Made by a program: the position numbers and the translations under genes. DNA of 64,000 nucleotides from assembly GCF_014647915.1 (NCBI RefSeq), contig NZ_BMQC01000009.1, positions 62,001 through 126,000 of the forward strand. The letters run 5' to 3'. The DNA is from Pilimelia terevasa. Its GTDB lineage: Bacteria > Actinomycetota > Actinomycetes > Mycobacteriales > Micromonosporaceae. Positions 29,064 to 38,370 of the stretch are shown piece by piece. Every line of letters starts with the position of its first letter. The first letter of the stretch is position 1. The notes under the pieces were generated by a model. The model was not told the DNA's origin. It ran no database searches and was given only the letters and a program-made list of their open reading frames with translations.

Positions 29064-30920
29064 TCAGCCCAGCAGGTGGTGGGGCCAGCACCAGCGCCAC
29101 GACTCGCCCGGCTCCGCCGAGCGGATCACCGGGTGCCCGGTACCGGCGAAGTGGGCCTGCGCGTGCCGCAGCGGCGAGGAGTCGCAGCAGGCGACGTGCC
29201 CGCAGGTCAGGCACCGCCGCAGGTGTACCCAGTCGGTGCGGTCCAGGGCGCGGCAGTCCGCGCACCCGGCGACGTCGACCGGGTCCGGGCCGGCGGGGTG
29301 CGCGCGCAGGTGCGCGCAGGTCGCCGGGGCGTCGGGCACCGCGGGCGCCCGCTCCGGCGGCGCGCCCCGCGGCAGCAGCATCGACTCCTCCAGGTCCATC
29401 GCGTACTGGGCGCCCGCCATCACCTCCTCCGCGATCCGGCCCTGGTCGCGGGCCCGGCGGAACACCTCCCGCTCGGCGCCGAGCATCGCCAGCCGGACCC
29501 GCGCGTACGCCTGCGACGGCGTCTCCTGCGTGTCGCCCAGCCGCTCCCACACCCGGTTGCTGCGCAGCTCCGTGAGCTGGTGCAGCCGGGCCGCCACCTC
29601 CGGCGGCACGTCGGGCGCCAGCTCCTCCAGCCGGCGCCGGGCGGCCTCGCTTGCCTGGTGCTGGACGGCCGCCTCCGCCAGCAGGTCCTCGGTGGGGTCG
29701 TCCGGCGGCAGCCGCAGCCGCCGGGCCACGGCCGGCAGCGTCGTCCCGTGGATCACCAGCGTGGCCACGATGGTGGCGAACGCGAGCCAGATCAGCAGGT
29801 CCCGCGGGTACGGCCCGGCGGCCAGCACCGGGGGCAGCGCGAGCGCCGTGGCCAGCGTGACCACGCCCCGCATCCCGGCCCACGCGATGACCGCCGGCCC
29901 GGCCAGCGGCGGCGCCGGGTCGCGGCGCCGCACGGACGGGACCAGCCGCGTCAGGTACGTGGCCGGGAACAGCCAGAGGACCCGGGTGGCGATGACGGTG
30001 CCGACCACGGCCGCCGTCAGTGCGACGACGGTGCCGGTCGGGGTGTCCAGGTTGCGGACGACGTCGGCCAGTTGCAGCCCGACCAGCAGGAAGACCGCGC
30101 CTTCGAGCAGGAAGCTGGCCAGGGACCAGAACGCCTGGGTCTGGAGCCGGGAGGCCGCCGGCTGGAGGGTGACCAGCCGGTGGCCGAGGTACAGCCCCGT
30201 GACGACGACCGCGACGACCGCGGACGCGTGGATGGCCTCGGCGGCCAGCGCGACGGCGAACGGCGTCAGCAGGGACAGCGCGTTGGCCAGCAGCGGGTCG
30301 GTGGTGCGCCGGTGCAGCAGCCCGGCGACGAGCGCGCCAGCCAGGCCGACGAGGACCCCGCCGCCCGCGGCCCGCACGAACTCCCCGGCGATGTGCCACG
30401 GCCCGGCCGCCGCGCCCGCGGCGGCGGCCGCGGTGACCCGGAACAGCACGAGCGCCGTGGCGTCGTTGAGCAGGCTCTCGCCCTCCAGGATGGTGACCAC
30501 CCGCCGGGGCAGCCCGATCCGGCGGGCGACCGCGGTGGCGGCCACCGCGTCCGGCGGCGCGACGACCGCGCCGAAGGCGAAGCAGAGGGACAGCGGCAGC
30601 GCGGGCAGCAGCAGGTGCAGGACCAGGCCGACGGCGAGCATCGTGAACGCGACCAGCCCCACGGCCAGCAGCAGGATCGGCCGCAGGTTGAACCGGAACG
30701 CCGGTACCGACATCTGGAGGGCGGCCACGTACAGCAGCGGCGGCAGCACGCCCACGAGGACGAAGGTTTCGCTGATCTGCACCTGCCACGGCACGGCCAG
30801 CGAGATCGCCAGGCCGACGAGGACGAGGGCGATCGGCGCGAGGACCCCGATCCGGCGGGCCAGCGCCGACACCACGACGACGATGGCGACGAGGAGGACG
30901 ACTTCGGCGTACGCGGTCAT
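29064..30920 (-). CDS. CPA1-family Na+/H+ antiporter with C-terminal UBP-type zinc finger
   Basis: A 618-residue fusion. Residues 1-410 contain about 12 membrane helices with CPA1 motifs (GVLPPLLYVAAL, FGAVVAPPDAVAATAV, EGESLLNDATALV, GMRGVVTLATAL). A cytoplasmic helical region follows, and the last 90 residues form a UBP-type zinc finger with many Cys/His (CAHLRAHPAG, CADCRAL, RRCLTCGHVACCDSS, HAQAHFAGTGHPV, WCWPHHLLG). It exchanges Na+ or K+ for H+; the finger may sense or regulate. Its ATG overlaps the stop of the upstream flippase-like gene (ATGA). Confidence 0.9.
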   Translation of the reverse strand: MTAYAEVVLLVAIVVVVSALARRIGVLAPIALVLVGLAISLAVPWQVQISETFVLVGVLPPLLYVAALQMSVPAFRFNLRPILLLAVGLVAFTMLAVGLVLHLLLPALPLSLCFAFGAVVAPPDAVAATAVARRIGLPRRVVTILEGESLLNDATALVLFRVTAAAAAGAAAGPWHIAGEFVRAAGGGVLVGLAGALVAGLLHRRTTDPLLANALSLLTPFAVALAAEAIHASAVVAVVVTGLYLGHRLVTLQPAASRLQTQAFWSLASFLLEGAVFLLVGLQLADVVRNLDTPTGTVVALTAAVVGTVIATRVLWLFPATYLTRLVPSVRRRDPAPPLAGPAVIAWAGMRGVVTLATALALPPVLAAGPYPRDLLIWLAFATIVATLVIHGTTLPAVARRLRLPPDDPTEDLLAEAAVQHQASEAARRRLEELAPDVPPEVAARLHQLTELRSNRVWERLGDTQETPSQAYARVRLAMLGAEREVFRRARDQGRIAEEVMAGAQYAMDLEESMLLPRGAPPERAPAVPDAPATCAHLRAHPAGPDPVDVAGCADCRALDRTDWVHLRRCLTCGHVACCDSSPLRHAQAHFAGTGHPVIRSAEPGESWRWCWPHHLLG

Positions 30921-32029
30921 CCGCCGAGCGTAGGCGTCGGCGGCGGGACGGCGTGCGCGGTGCGGTACCGGATCACCAGCCACGACACCCAGCCGGCGCC
31001 GATGACGAAGCCGAAGCTGATGATGCGGTACAGGACGACGGTGGCGATCGCGGTGCCGGTGTCCACCCCGCCGGCCACCAGGCCGAGGATCAGCGCGCTG
31101 TCGATGACCCCCAGCCCGCCGGGCACGATGGTGATGCTCGCGGCGGCCATCCCCGCGCAGAAGGCCAGCAGGAGCTGGGTGACGCCGATCCGGCCGCCGC
31201 CAACGGCCAGGAAGCACATCCACAGGCAGCCGGCGTCGAGCAGCCAGTTGAGCGTGGCGTAGGTGCCGGCCGCGGCGGCGTGCGTGGGGGTGAGCCGGGC
31301 GGCGCGGAGCTGGTCGACGAAGGCGCGCAGGCGGTCCAGGCCGGCGGCGGCGGGCCGGCGGCGGATCCGGTTGACCCGGGCCAGCGCCGCGCGGGCGGCC
31401 GGCTTGAGCCGCTCCGGGTGGTGGGTCACCTGCCGTACCCCGAGGGTGATGAGCAGGCCCGCGACGGCGAGCGCGGCCAGCGCCAGCAACTGGGGGGTGC
31501 CGTTCGCGGTGAGGACGCCCGCGGCGGTGACGACGGCGAGCGCGGTGGCCGACAGGATGCCGCTGAGCGCGATGCACCACGAGGCGACGGCGGGGGTAGC
31601 GCCGAAGCGGCGCATCTGCTGGTAGTTGAACCGGGTGGAGAACGCGGGGCCGCCGGGGAGGGTGACGCTGAGCGAGTGGGCGGCGTACGCGAGGGCGACG
31701 TGGCGGCGGATCGACACCCGCACCCCGGCGGAGAGCAGCAGGCGGCGCTGCATCCGCGCGTACATGCCCATCGAGGCCAGCTCGGCGGCCACGGCGCCGG
31801 CCAGCCACCCGGCGTGGGGCGCGCGCAGGTGTGACAGGGCGGAGGTCAGCGACGGCCAGCCGAGGACCAGCTCGACCGCGAGCAGGCCGAGCAGGCCGAG
31901 CACGGCGGCGCGGCGGACCCAGGCCCGGGCGCGGCGCGGGCGGCGGCGCCCGTCCGGCGGCGCGGGCGCGCGGGCGGCCGGGCCGGCCGGCCGGTGCCCG
32001 GCGCCGGGCGCGGGATCCGAGACCATCAC
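30917..32029 (-). CDS. YbhN/UPF0104 lysylphosphatidylglycerol-synthase-TM-type membrane protein
   Basis: A 370-residue integral membrane protein of the family of flippase-like proteins related to the membrane half of MprF (pfam lysylphosphatidylglycerol synthase TM region). Conserved marks are HSLSVTLPGGPAFSTRFNYQ and the late ASITIVPGGLGVIDSALI block. A basic cytoplasmic N-terminus of about 40 residues precedes TM1. It lacks the synthase domain, so it may move lipids rather than make them. It overlaps the antiporter gene by 4 bases. GTG 32029 or ATG 32026 may start; AAGGAAC lies before them. Confidence 0.8.
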   Translation of the reverse strand: MMVSDPAPGAGHRPAGPAARAPAPPDGRRRPRRARAWVRRAAVLGLLGLLAVELVLGWPSLTSALSHLRAPHAGWLAGAVAAELASMGMYARMQRRLLLSAGVRVSIRRHVALAYAAHSLSVTLPGGPAFSTRFNYQQMRRFGATPAVASWCIALSGILSATALAVVTAAGVLTANGTPQLLALAALAVAGLLITLGVRQVTHHPERLKPAARAALARVNRIRRRPAAAGLDRLRAFVDQLRAARLTPTHAAAAGTYATLNWLLDAGCLWMCFLAVGGGRIGVTQLLLAFCAGMAAASITIVPGGLGVIDSALILGLVAGGVDTGTAIATVVLYRIISFGFVIGAGWVSWLVIRYRTAHAVPPPTPTLGG

Positions 32030-32602
32030 GTTCCTTCGCGGGCCAGTGCAGGCGGTACCGGCGGCACGGCCGTGCCGGACCGTGCGCGGACGTCACCCGC
32101 GAGTCTGGCCTGTCCACGGACCCCGCGTACCGGTATTTGCGCACCGCGACCGCCCCGCTCCGGGATTCCGGGGCCTCACCGGCCCACTCCCGCCCCAGTG
32201 CCGCACAGGAGACCCGTCGACCCCACCGGCCACCCGCCGACCGGCGTCCCGGCGCCCGTGGCGTGCGGTACTGGCGGGGAGCGGTGAAAGGCCGGGCGTG
32301 CGGTGACGGCCGGACCCAAGTCGCCCGGCCCGGCGGCCCGTCGCCGGGCCCGCCGGGCGCCACAGGACGGCGGCGGCGCTGACGGCCGGAGGAGTGCGCG
32401 CGTGAATCCTCCGCGGGCCTGCCGGACCGGGCGAGGGGGCCGAACCTAACAGCCGGCGGGCCACTGTGGACGGTGGCGGCCGGGCGCCTGCACATCGCGC
32501 CGATTCCGGCCGGCCCCCTCCCGCGCCCGTCACGGACAGCAATCGACCGAACCGGATCCGTTCACCTGACGGGCCGCCGACCTGACCGTCTAACTTCTAC
32601 CT
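32030..32602. other. 573-base intergenic region, no gene seen
   Basis: GC-rich spacer between divergent genes. No frame with convincing codon usage, start and ribosome site was found on either strand, and no strong hairpin or repeat. Its right end holds a TAACTT box for the next gene. Confidence 0.5.
32591..32596 (+). promoter_or_regulatory. Putative -10 box of a leaderless transcript
   Basis: TAACTT ends 6 bases before the ATG at 32603 and there is no Shine-Dalgarno sequence, the usual arrangement for leaderless actinobacterial genes. Confidence 0.4.
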
Positions 32603-32968
32603 ATGGACACAGAGGCGGACACGGGGGACTTCTGCCGGATTTTCGTCGCCGGTCGGGCGACGGCGCAGGAGGTCAGCACGGCCCTCCGGGCGACCGGGCG
32701 GTACGCCGCCGACGCGTCCTCCCTGGTCCGCGACGGGGTGCTGGTGGACGTGCGCCGCAACAAGAGCATGCCCCGGGTACCGGCCGCCGAGCGGGCGGCG
32801 ATCCTGGAGCACTCCGGCGAGTGGTTCGGCTGGCCGGTCGTCGTCGACGTGTGGCGGGAGTCGGCGGCGGACGCGTCCACCGACACGCTCCGGGCGGTGG
32901 CCTCCGGCGTCCGCGACGACCTGCGGACTGCCGGCTGCCGCGTCAAGATCGTCGCCGACCTCACCTGA
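32603..32968 (+). CDS. Hypothetical protein, 121 aa
   Basis: A soluble 121-residue protein, MDTEADTGDFCRIFVAGRAT at its start, no signal peptide or membrane segment. It appears alpha/beta with a central EWFGWPVVVDVWRE segment. I do not recognise the family. It probably has a leaderless start and converges on the pterin dehydratase gene. Confidence 0.6.
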   Translation: MDTEADTGDFCRIFVAGRATAQEVSTALRATGRYAADASSLVRDGVLVDVRRNKSMPRVPAAERAAILEHSGEWFGWPVVVDVWRESAADASTDTLRAVASGVRDDLRTAGCRVKIVADLT

Positions 32969-33033
32969 CCGCCGGCACGGGCGGCCGGCGGCGGCCCGGC
33001 GCGCGGCCGGGTCCGCCAGGGGCCTGAGACGGG

Positions 33034-33351
33034 TCAGCGGATGGCCGTCGGGTCGGCCCGGACGCCCTGCTCGCGGGCGGCGGCGGAGATCCGCCGGGCC
33101 AGGTCGACGTCCCGCGCGCTCAGGCCGCCCACGTCGTGCGTGCTGAGGCGTACGGTCACGCCCCGGTACCGCAGGTCGACGTCGGGGTGGTGGTCCGCGG
33201 CGTCGGCGAGCGCCCCGATCGCCCGGATCAGCGCGACCCCCGCGGCGAACGTGCCGGTGCGGAAGTACGCGCAGGCGGCGGCGTCCACCACCCGCCAGTC
33301 GGCGACCCCGTCGGCCTCGTGGAACTGTCGGGGCGTGATCGCGTCGGTCAT
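33034..33351 (-). CDS. Pterin-4a-carbinolamine dehydratase-family protein
   Basis: A 105-residue protein with the pterin dehydratase signature DHHPDVDLRYRGVTVRLSTH (His54, His55, His72 line the active site). The family dehydrates 4a-hydroxytetrahydrobiopterin to recycle pterin cofactor; in bacteria lacking phenylalanine hydroxylase its role may differ. No aromatic hydroxylase is near. Start ATG 33351; stop at 33034. Confidence 0.88.
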   Translation of the reverse strand: MTDAITPRQFHEADGVADWRVVDAAACAYFRTGTFAAGVALIRAIGALADAADHHPDVDLRYRGVTVRLSTHDVGGLSARDVDLARRISAAAREQGVRADPTAIR

Positions 33352-33575
33352 CCCCCGACGGTACCGCCGGGCAGGTGCCCGGGCGCGGGGTCGCGCCGGG
33401 CGGCGGCGGCACTGCCCCCAACTGTCCGCGGCACCCGGCCCGCAACCCCGTTGACCAGGCGCAAGTGTGCATCTGTTGAGGGCGCCGCGGCGTTGACGCG
33501 CACCAGGCCACTCGGTGATGGTGATCGATGAATCGGTTTCCCCCACCCGCCCCATCCGACCCCCTGGGAGGTTCG

Positions 33576-34268
33576 ATGTTCGCGCTCCGGTCGCGGATCG
33601 GCCCCGTCCTCGGCGCCGCCGCCCTCGCCGGCCTCTCCGCCGCCGCCCCCGCCGCCGCCGCGCCGCCGGCCGACCCGCCGCAGCGCATCATCGGCGGCGA
33701 GAACGTCCAGGGCGATGTCCCCTGGGCCGCCGCCCTGGGCGGTATGTGCAGCGCCTCGCTCATCGCCCCCGAGTGGGTCCTCACCGCCAAGCACTGCGCG
33801 ACCCAGCCGGGCGCGACGGTGTCGGTCGGCAAGGCGGACCGGACGCAGGGCGCCAGCTTCAAGGTCAGCTCGGTGTCCCGGTCCCCGAAGTCGGACCTGG
33901 CCCTGCTCAAGCTGGAGCGCCCGGTGCCCGACGCCCAGCCGGCCAGGCTGGCCGCGGCCGACCCGGCGGTGGGCGGCACCGTCGCCATCTTCGGCTGGGG
34001 CCGGACGTGTACGAACTGCGCGTCCACGACGATCCTGAAGACCGCGCAGATGAAGTTCACCAGGATGGAGAAGGACTCGGTCGGCGCGCCGGTCCTCTAC
34101 CTCGACAAGATCACCGGCTCGCCCTGGAAGGGCGACTCGGGCGGCCCGGCGTTCGTCGACGGGATCCAGGTGGGCGTGCTGTGGGCCGGCAACGAGGGCA
34201 GGAACGACGCCTACTACAGCAGCGTCGCCAACGGGCGGGACTGGATCCGCTCGATCGCCGGCGTCTGA
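33576..34268 (+). CDS. Secreted S1-family serine protease
   Basis: A 230-residue chymotrypsin-fold protease: signal peptide to about residue 29, RIIGGEN start of the mature chain, triad His73 (LTAKHC), Asp107 (KSDLALLKL), Ser188 (GDSGGP). The segment before the Ser (TGSPWKGDSGG) lacks both the Cys191 disulfide partner and Asp189, so the pocket is atypical. A CTNC loop (TCTNCAS) may hold a local disulfide. ATG 33576 follows GGGAGG; a longer in-frame start at 33528 is less likely. Confidence 0.88.
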   Translation: MFALRSRIGPVLGAAALAGLSAAAPAAAAPPADPPQRIIGGENVQGDVPWAAALGGMCSASLIAPEWVLTAKHCATQPGATVSVGKADRTQGASFKVSSVSRSPKSDLALLKLERPVPDAQPARLAAADPAVGGTVAIFGWGRTCTNCASTTILKTAQMKFTRMEKDSVGAPVLYLDKITGSPWKGDSGGPAFVDGIQVGVLWAGNEGRNDAYYSSVANGRDWIRSIAGV

Positions 34269-34460
34269 CCGGCCGCTGACCGCGCGGCGACCGGCCTCCC
34301 GCCGGGTGATCGTGTCCCACGGAGTTCCCCAGCCCCGTGGCGGGGGACGGTCGCCGCGCACTCCCCTACGCACCGTGACGGGCGCCACCCCGGCCGGGGA
34401 AGGGCTAAGGTCCACCCCCCGGCCGACGATGAGGCACCCGCAGGAAGCCACGGACGGCGG

Positions 34461-35111
34461 ATGGGGCGCGTCATGATCAAGCACGAGACGGTACGACTCG
34501 GCCAGTGGGCGGCAGCCCGGCTGGCCACCCACGGCGCGCGCGCCGTCGCCATGGGTACCGTCGGCCTGGTGGCCTCGGCCAGCGTGCTGTGGTCCTCGGC
34601 CCAGTCGGCGTTCAACGCCACGACCACGAACCCCAACAACTCGATGAGCATGGGCAGCGTCGCCATCAGCGACAACGACTCCAACGTCGCCCTGTTCACG
34701 GCCTCGAACCTGCTCCCGGGCAACACGGCCACGAGCTGCATCGTCGTCACGTACAGCGGTAGCGCCACCGGCACGGTGAAGCTGTACACCAGCAGCTACA
34801 ACGCCACCGACGGCGCGGCCGACGGCGCGGTGCTCGGCACCTGGCTGAAGATGCTCATCCAGGTCGGTACCGGCACCTGCGGCGCCCCGGTCGGCCTGAC
34901 CGACATCACGGCGGCCACCCCCGGCGACACCATGGCCACGGTCAGCGGCAAGACGACCTTCGCCAACGGTTACGGCACCGGCTGGACGAGCGCCGCCTCC
35001 GGCAACACCCGCGTCTTCCGCTTCACGTACACGGTCGACGCGTCGACGCCGCAGACCGCCATGGGCGACGGCATCACCACGAACTTCGTCTGGGAAGCCC
35101 AGAACAACTAG
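34461..35111 (+). CDS. TasA/CalY-like secreted protein
   Basis: A 216-residue protein. A long N-terminal signal with a membrane segment at about 25-50 precedes SAFNATTTNPNNSMSMGSVA and LLPGNTATSCIVVTYSG, which match the mature start and PGxT...Y.G region of the TasA/camelysin (spore-coat-associated) family, whose members form biofilm fibres or surface layers. No SipW signal peptidase is near. The rest is Thr/Ser/Gly-rich beta structure. ATG 34461 is used; ATG 34473 is possible. Confidence 0.7.
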   Translation: MGRVMIKHETVRLGQWAAARLATHGARAVAMGTVGLVASASVLWSSAQSAFNATTTNPNNSMSMGSVAISDNDSNVALFTASNLLPGNTATSCIVVTYSGSATGTVKLYTSSYNATDGAADGAVLGTWLKMLIQVGTGTCGAPVGLTDITAATPGDTMATVSGKTTFANGYGTGWTSAASGNTRVFRFTYTVDASTPQTAMGDGITTNFVWEAQNN

Positions 35112-35118
35112 CCCTCGG

Positions 35119-35146
35119 GGCGCCGCCGACCCGGTCCGGCGGCGCC
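35119..35146. terminator. Hairpin terminator between convergent genes
   Basis: GGCGCCGCCG (35119-35128) and its exact complement at 35137-35146 make a 10-bp stem with an 8-base loop just after the TasA-like stop codon. Confidence 0.8.
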
Positions 35147-35214
35147 ACCGGGCCGGCCCTACAGCGGGTGCCACCCCTCAGCGGGGTTGCCGAACCTGTC
35201 CCTACCGCCGCCGT

Positions 35215-35826
35215 TCAGCAGTCGTAGGCGTCGACGGCGACCGCGGGGCGCAGCGCCTCGGTGGTACCGGAGTGCAGCGTGGCGGTGTCGGTGGGCGCCT
35301 GCGTCAGCGAGTGCAGCTCGGTGATCAGCTTGAACGTCTGCCGGGCGCCGCAGTCCACCAGTTCGGTGCCCGCGCCCTCCACCGGCGGCCCCCACGAGAC
35401 GTGGGTATTGCCGGGCCAGGTCCGCCGCGACTCCACGCCCGCGTCGACCGCCGGCTCGACCCGCGCGGCTGTCTGCGCGCCCGCGTTGACCGAGGTGTGG
35501 ATTTCGGCGCGCGGCCGCAGCTCCGCCAGTTCGAGCCGCTTGTGTGCCTTCATCCGCACCTCGATGGTGGCCTCGCAGTACGTGGACAGGCCGCCACCCG
35601 TCGTGGACAGCGTGAATCCGGGGGTACTGAGCCGGATCACGTCGGTGCCGACGACCTCCACGGCCGGGGTGCCGGTCTGGGTACACAGCCCGGCGACGGC
35701 GGTCAGGGTCACCGACACCCAGTCGGCGCGCGACGCGGCGGCGGCCGCGGGAGGTGCGGTGAACGGCAGGGGCGCCAGGGCGGCGACGGCACATGCGGCC
35801 ACCTGCCGGAGAGCGGATGCTGTCAC
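35215..35826 (-). CDS. Secreted hypothetical protein
   Basis: A 203-residue protein with a signal peptide ending near residue 34 (PAAAAASR). The mature part is predicted beta-rich with three or four Cys (GLCTQTG, STYCEATI, VDCGARQ, and a C-terminal Cys), suggesting disulfides. I do not recognise the family. GTG 35826 is chosen since AGAGGATTCC precedes it; a longer frame to 35904 lacks support. Confidence 0.65.
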   Translation of the reverse strand: MTASALRQVAACAVAALAPLPFTAPPAAAAASRADWVSVTLTAVAGLCTQTGTPAVEVVGTDVIRLSTPGFTLSTTGGGLSTYCEATIEVRMKAHKRLELAELRPRAEIHTSVNAGAQTAARVEPAVDAGVESRRTWPGNTHVSWGPPVEGAGTELVDCGARQTFKLITELHSLTQAPTDTATLHSGTTEALRPAVAVDAYDC

Positions 35827-36234
35827 GGAATCCTCTTTCGTCACGGATTGTGGTGGCACGCAGTTACCATGCCGCCACGGGGAGTCGCGGTAGGACCGTC
35901 GCATCGTAGGTAGCGCCCGACCGACCGGGGGTCAGGCCGGTACAAGTAGACCGTGGGGGCGAGAAGTCGCACCACCAATTCAATGTGGACATTCGCACCA
36001 GTTCACAGGGTTTCACAGAACGCTCCTTCGCGGCCGAAATCGGGCGCACCCGATTGATCGCCGAAGCTCAGGAGGGGTGCGGGCCCGAACCGGCAGCGCG
36101 GATGTGGCGCGCCGCACACCACGGCCTTCACAGGTATCGAGACAGGCGAATCTGGGGATGGTGCGTCCGGGCCGCGCCGCCCGGGGTCGACCGGCCCCGG
36201 CACCGGGCGTGGCGAGAAGGGGAGGCCGACCGCG
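35827..36234. other. 408-base divergent intergenic region with TTCAC repeats
   Basis: No gene seen. TTCACAGGGT and TTTCACAGAA stand head to tail with a 10-base period at 36002-36021, in an otherwise featureless gap upstream of the PgsBC operon. The same half-site occurs near the XRE paralogues. Confidence 0.45.
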
Positions 36235-38370
36235 ATGTCCCCCGACGTACTCGCCTGGCGCCGGGAGTGCCTGGACCGGCAGCTACCCCGCCCGGCGTTC
36301 CCCTCGGGCATCGCCGTGCCCGGTGCCGTCGCCGCCGCCGTCGTCGCCCTCGTGGGCCTGCTCGGCGCCGGCCTGCTGTACCGGGCCGGCGCCGTGGACG
36401 CCCAGGCCGCGGTCGTCGCCTCGCAGCGCGAGTCGGTCGCCGACCTCGGCCAGGGGCTGGCCGCGAACCTCGAACGCCAGGTCGACGCCCTGGCCGGCGC
36501 CGCCGCCCGGGGCGACGACGCCGCCGCCCTCGTGGCCGGCGCGCGCCAGGCCGGCTGGACCGGCGCCGCCGTCTGGCACCCCGCGACCCGGGCCACGGAC
36601 GCCGCGAGCGGCCAGCCGGTACCGCTGGAGATCCCCGAGTCGTGGAGCCGCACCACCACCCCCCGCCGCACCGGCACCGCGGGCGGCGCCCTCGTCGCCC
36701 GGCTGCCGGTCGGCGCGGACCGGGTGCTCACCGCCGTCCGGCCGATCCTCACCCGCGACCTGCGGCTGGACCGCGACACCGCGCAGACCCTCGTCCTCGC
36801 CGGCCTCGACGGCGCGCCGCTGCAGCGCCAGGGGAGCCTGGACGCGGGCGCCGCGCCGTGGCGCGCCCTGGTGGCCCGCGCCATCGCCGCCCAGGACGGC
36901 GGCCGGCCCGGCACGGCGACCGGGCCGGCCCGGCACACCCCGTTCGGGAGCCGTACCCCCGTCGTCACCGCCGCGCCCGTCGGCCAGACCGGCGACTCCG
37001 TCGTGTCGCTGGTCCACCTGCCGCCCTCGACCCCCTGGTCCATGCCCGCCGCCTGGTGGGTGGCCGCGGGCGGCCTCGCGCTCGCCGCCGCCGTCTGGGC
37101 GCTCGGCACGGGCGGGCTCGTCCGGCCGCTGCGCCACCTGCTCGCCGCGCTGCGCAGCCGGGCCTGCGACGCCCCGGCGCCCGCGCGGGCGGCCGGCACG
37201 CTGGCCGAGGCGCGGGAGATCCTGGCCGCCGTCGGCCCCGTGCACCGCCGCGGCCGCGGTGCCGTACCGGCCGCCGCCGTCGTCGTGGCGACCGCGCTGC
37301 TGGTGGCCGGGGGCGCCGTCGCCGTCACCCAGGCGTACGCCCACCGGCCGGACGCCGTGCCCGCGCCGCTCCTCAGCGACGTGCGCAACCGGGTCGACGG
37401 CGCCCTGCTCTCCCTCCGCGAGACCCTGGTCCGCGGCCGCGACCGGGTGGCCCGCGCGGCGGCGGCCTGGCCGGCCGACGACCGCCAGGGCGCGCCGCTG
37501 CTCCAGGAGCTGGTGACAGCCGGGACCGGCCTGCGCAGCGCCTACCTGACCGAACCCGACGGCCGGCGGACCCTGGCGGCCGGCGAGGACCCGTACCGCC
37601 CCCCGACGCCCGCCGAGGACGGCGAGGGCGTCCGCCTCGACCGCCGCGTCGACCACGTGCCCGCGGTGTACGCCCAGGCCCGGCTGCGCTCCGGCCGGCT
37701 GCTCGCCGCCGAGTTCGACCCGCGCGCCCTGCTGGAGCCCCTCCAGCGCGCCCAGGGCCGGGTCCGCGTCGTGGACGACCGCCGCCGCACGGTGCTGGAC
37801 ACCGACGGCTACATCGCCTTCAGCACCCTGGACGACCCGGCCGCGCGCCGGGCCGCCCGGGCCGCCGCGGCGGCCGGCGACCAGCCGACCGCCGTCACCC
37901 CCGAGGGCCAGGTGCTGACCAGCGTCCGGCTCCGCGACGCGCGGCTGCCCGCCCTGGACTGGACGCTCGTCGCGGCGCAGCCGGTGTCGGCGCTCGGCCT
38001 GCCCGAGACGCAAGCGCGCCGGGCCGCCCGGATGCTCGCGGCGGCGCTCGCATCGGTGGCCGTGGGCCTGCTGCTCTGGCAGACGCTCGTGGTCGTGCTG
38101 CCGCTGCGCCGGCTGCGCGGCGCGGCGCGGCGGCTCGCCCGCGGCGACACGGCCACGCCGGTGACGCCGCTGCGCTTCGACGAGATCGGCGCGCTGGCGA
38201 TCTGCCTGGAGGTGTGGCGGCAGGGCCACCGCGAGGGCGGCACCCGGTGGGGCGCCGCGTCCCGGCTGTACCCCGGCGCGGCGACGCCGCCCGCGGAGTC
38301 CCCGCGGACGGCCCCGGCGGGCGAACCGGAGGCGGGCGAGCTGGTGGCGGCCGGGCGGGTGGGCGCATGA
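36235..38370 (+). CDS. Membrane protein with extracytoplasmic sensor-like domains and HAMP segment, first gene of PgsBC operon
   Basis: A 711-residue protein with membrane helices near residues 27-49, 265-285, 340-362 and 600-622. Two extracytoplasmic regions lie between them, each starting with a helical SQRESVADLGQGLAANLERQ or LSDVRNRVDGALLSLRETLV type segment like double-Cache chemosensors. After the last helix a HAMP-like segment (PLRRLRGAARRLARGDTATP) is followed by only a short tail without kinase or cyclase domain. Its stop overlaps the PgsB start (ATGA), so it is likely a co-expressed sensor, scaffold or PgsA substitute. Function not known. Confidence 0.7.
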   Translation: MSPDVLAWRRECLDRQLPRPAFPSGIAVPGAVAAAVVALVGLLGAGLLYRAGAVDAQAAVVASQRESVADLGQGLAANLERQVDALAGAAARGDDAAALVAGARQAGWTGAAVWHPATRATDAASGQPVPLEIPESWSRTTTPRRTGTAGGALVARLPVGADRVLTAVRPILTRDLRLDRDTAQTLVLAGLDGAPLQRQGSLDAGAAPWRALVARAIAAQDGGRPGTATGPARHTPFGSRTPVVTAAPVGQTGDSVVSLVHLPPSTPWSMPAAWWVAAGGLALAAAVWALGTGGLVRPLRHLLAALRSRACDAPAPARAAGTLAEAREILAAVGPVHRRGRGAVPAAAVVVATALLVAGGAVAVTQAYAHRPDAVPAPLLSDVRNRVDGALLSLRETLVRGRDRVARAAAAWPADDRQGAPLLQELVTAGTGLRSAYLTEPDGRRTLAAGEDPYRPPTPAEDGEGVRLDRRVDHVPAVYAQARLRSGRLLAAEFDPRALLEPLQRAQGRVRVVDDRRRTVLDTDGYIAFSTLDDPAARRAARAAAAAGDQPTAVTPEGQVLTSVRLRDARLPALDWTLVAAQPVSALGLPETQARRAARMLAAALASVAVGLLLWQTLVVVLPLRRLRGAARRLARGDTATPVTPLRFDEIGALAICLEVWRQGHREGGTRWGAASRLYPGAATPPAESPRTAPAGEPEAGELVAAGRVGA

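Noticed and set aside
35985-38366. A long plus-strand frame joined to pgsB
   Set aside because: Upstream of 38367 it overlaps the HAMP protein in another frame and is Arg/Pro-rich. Only its PgsB part is real.
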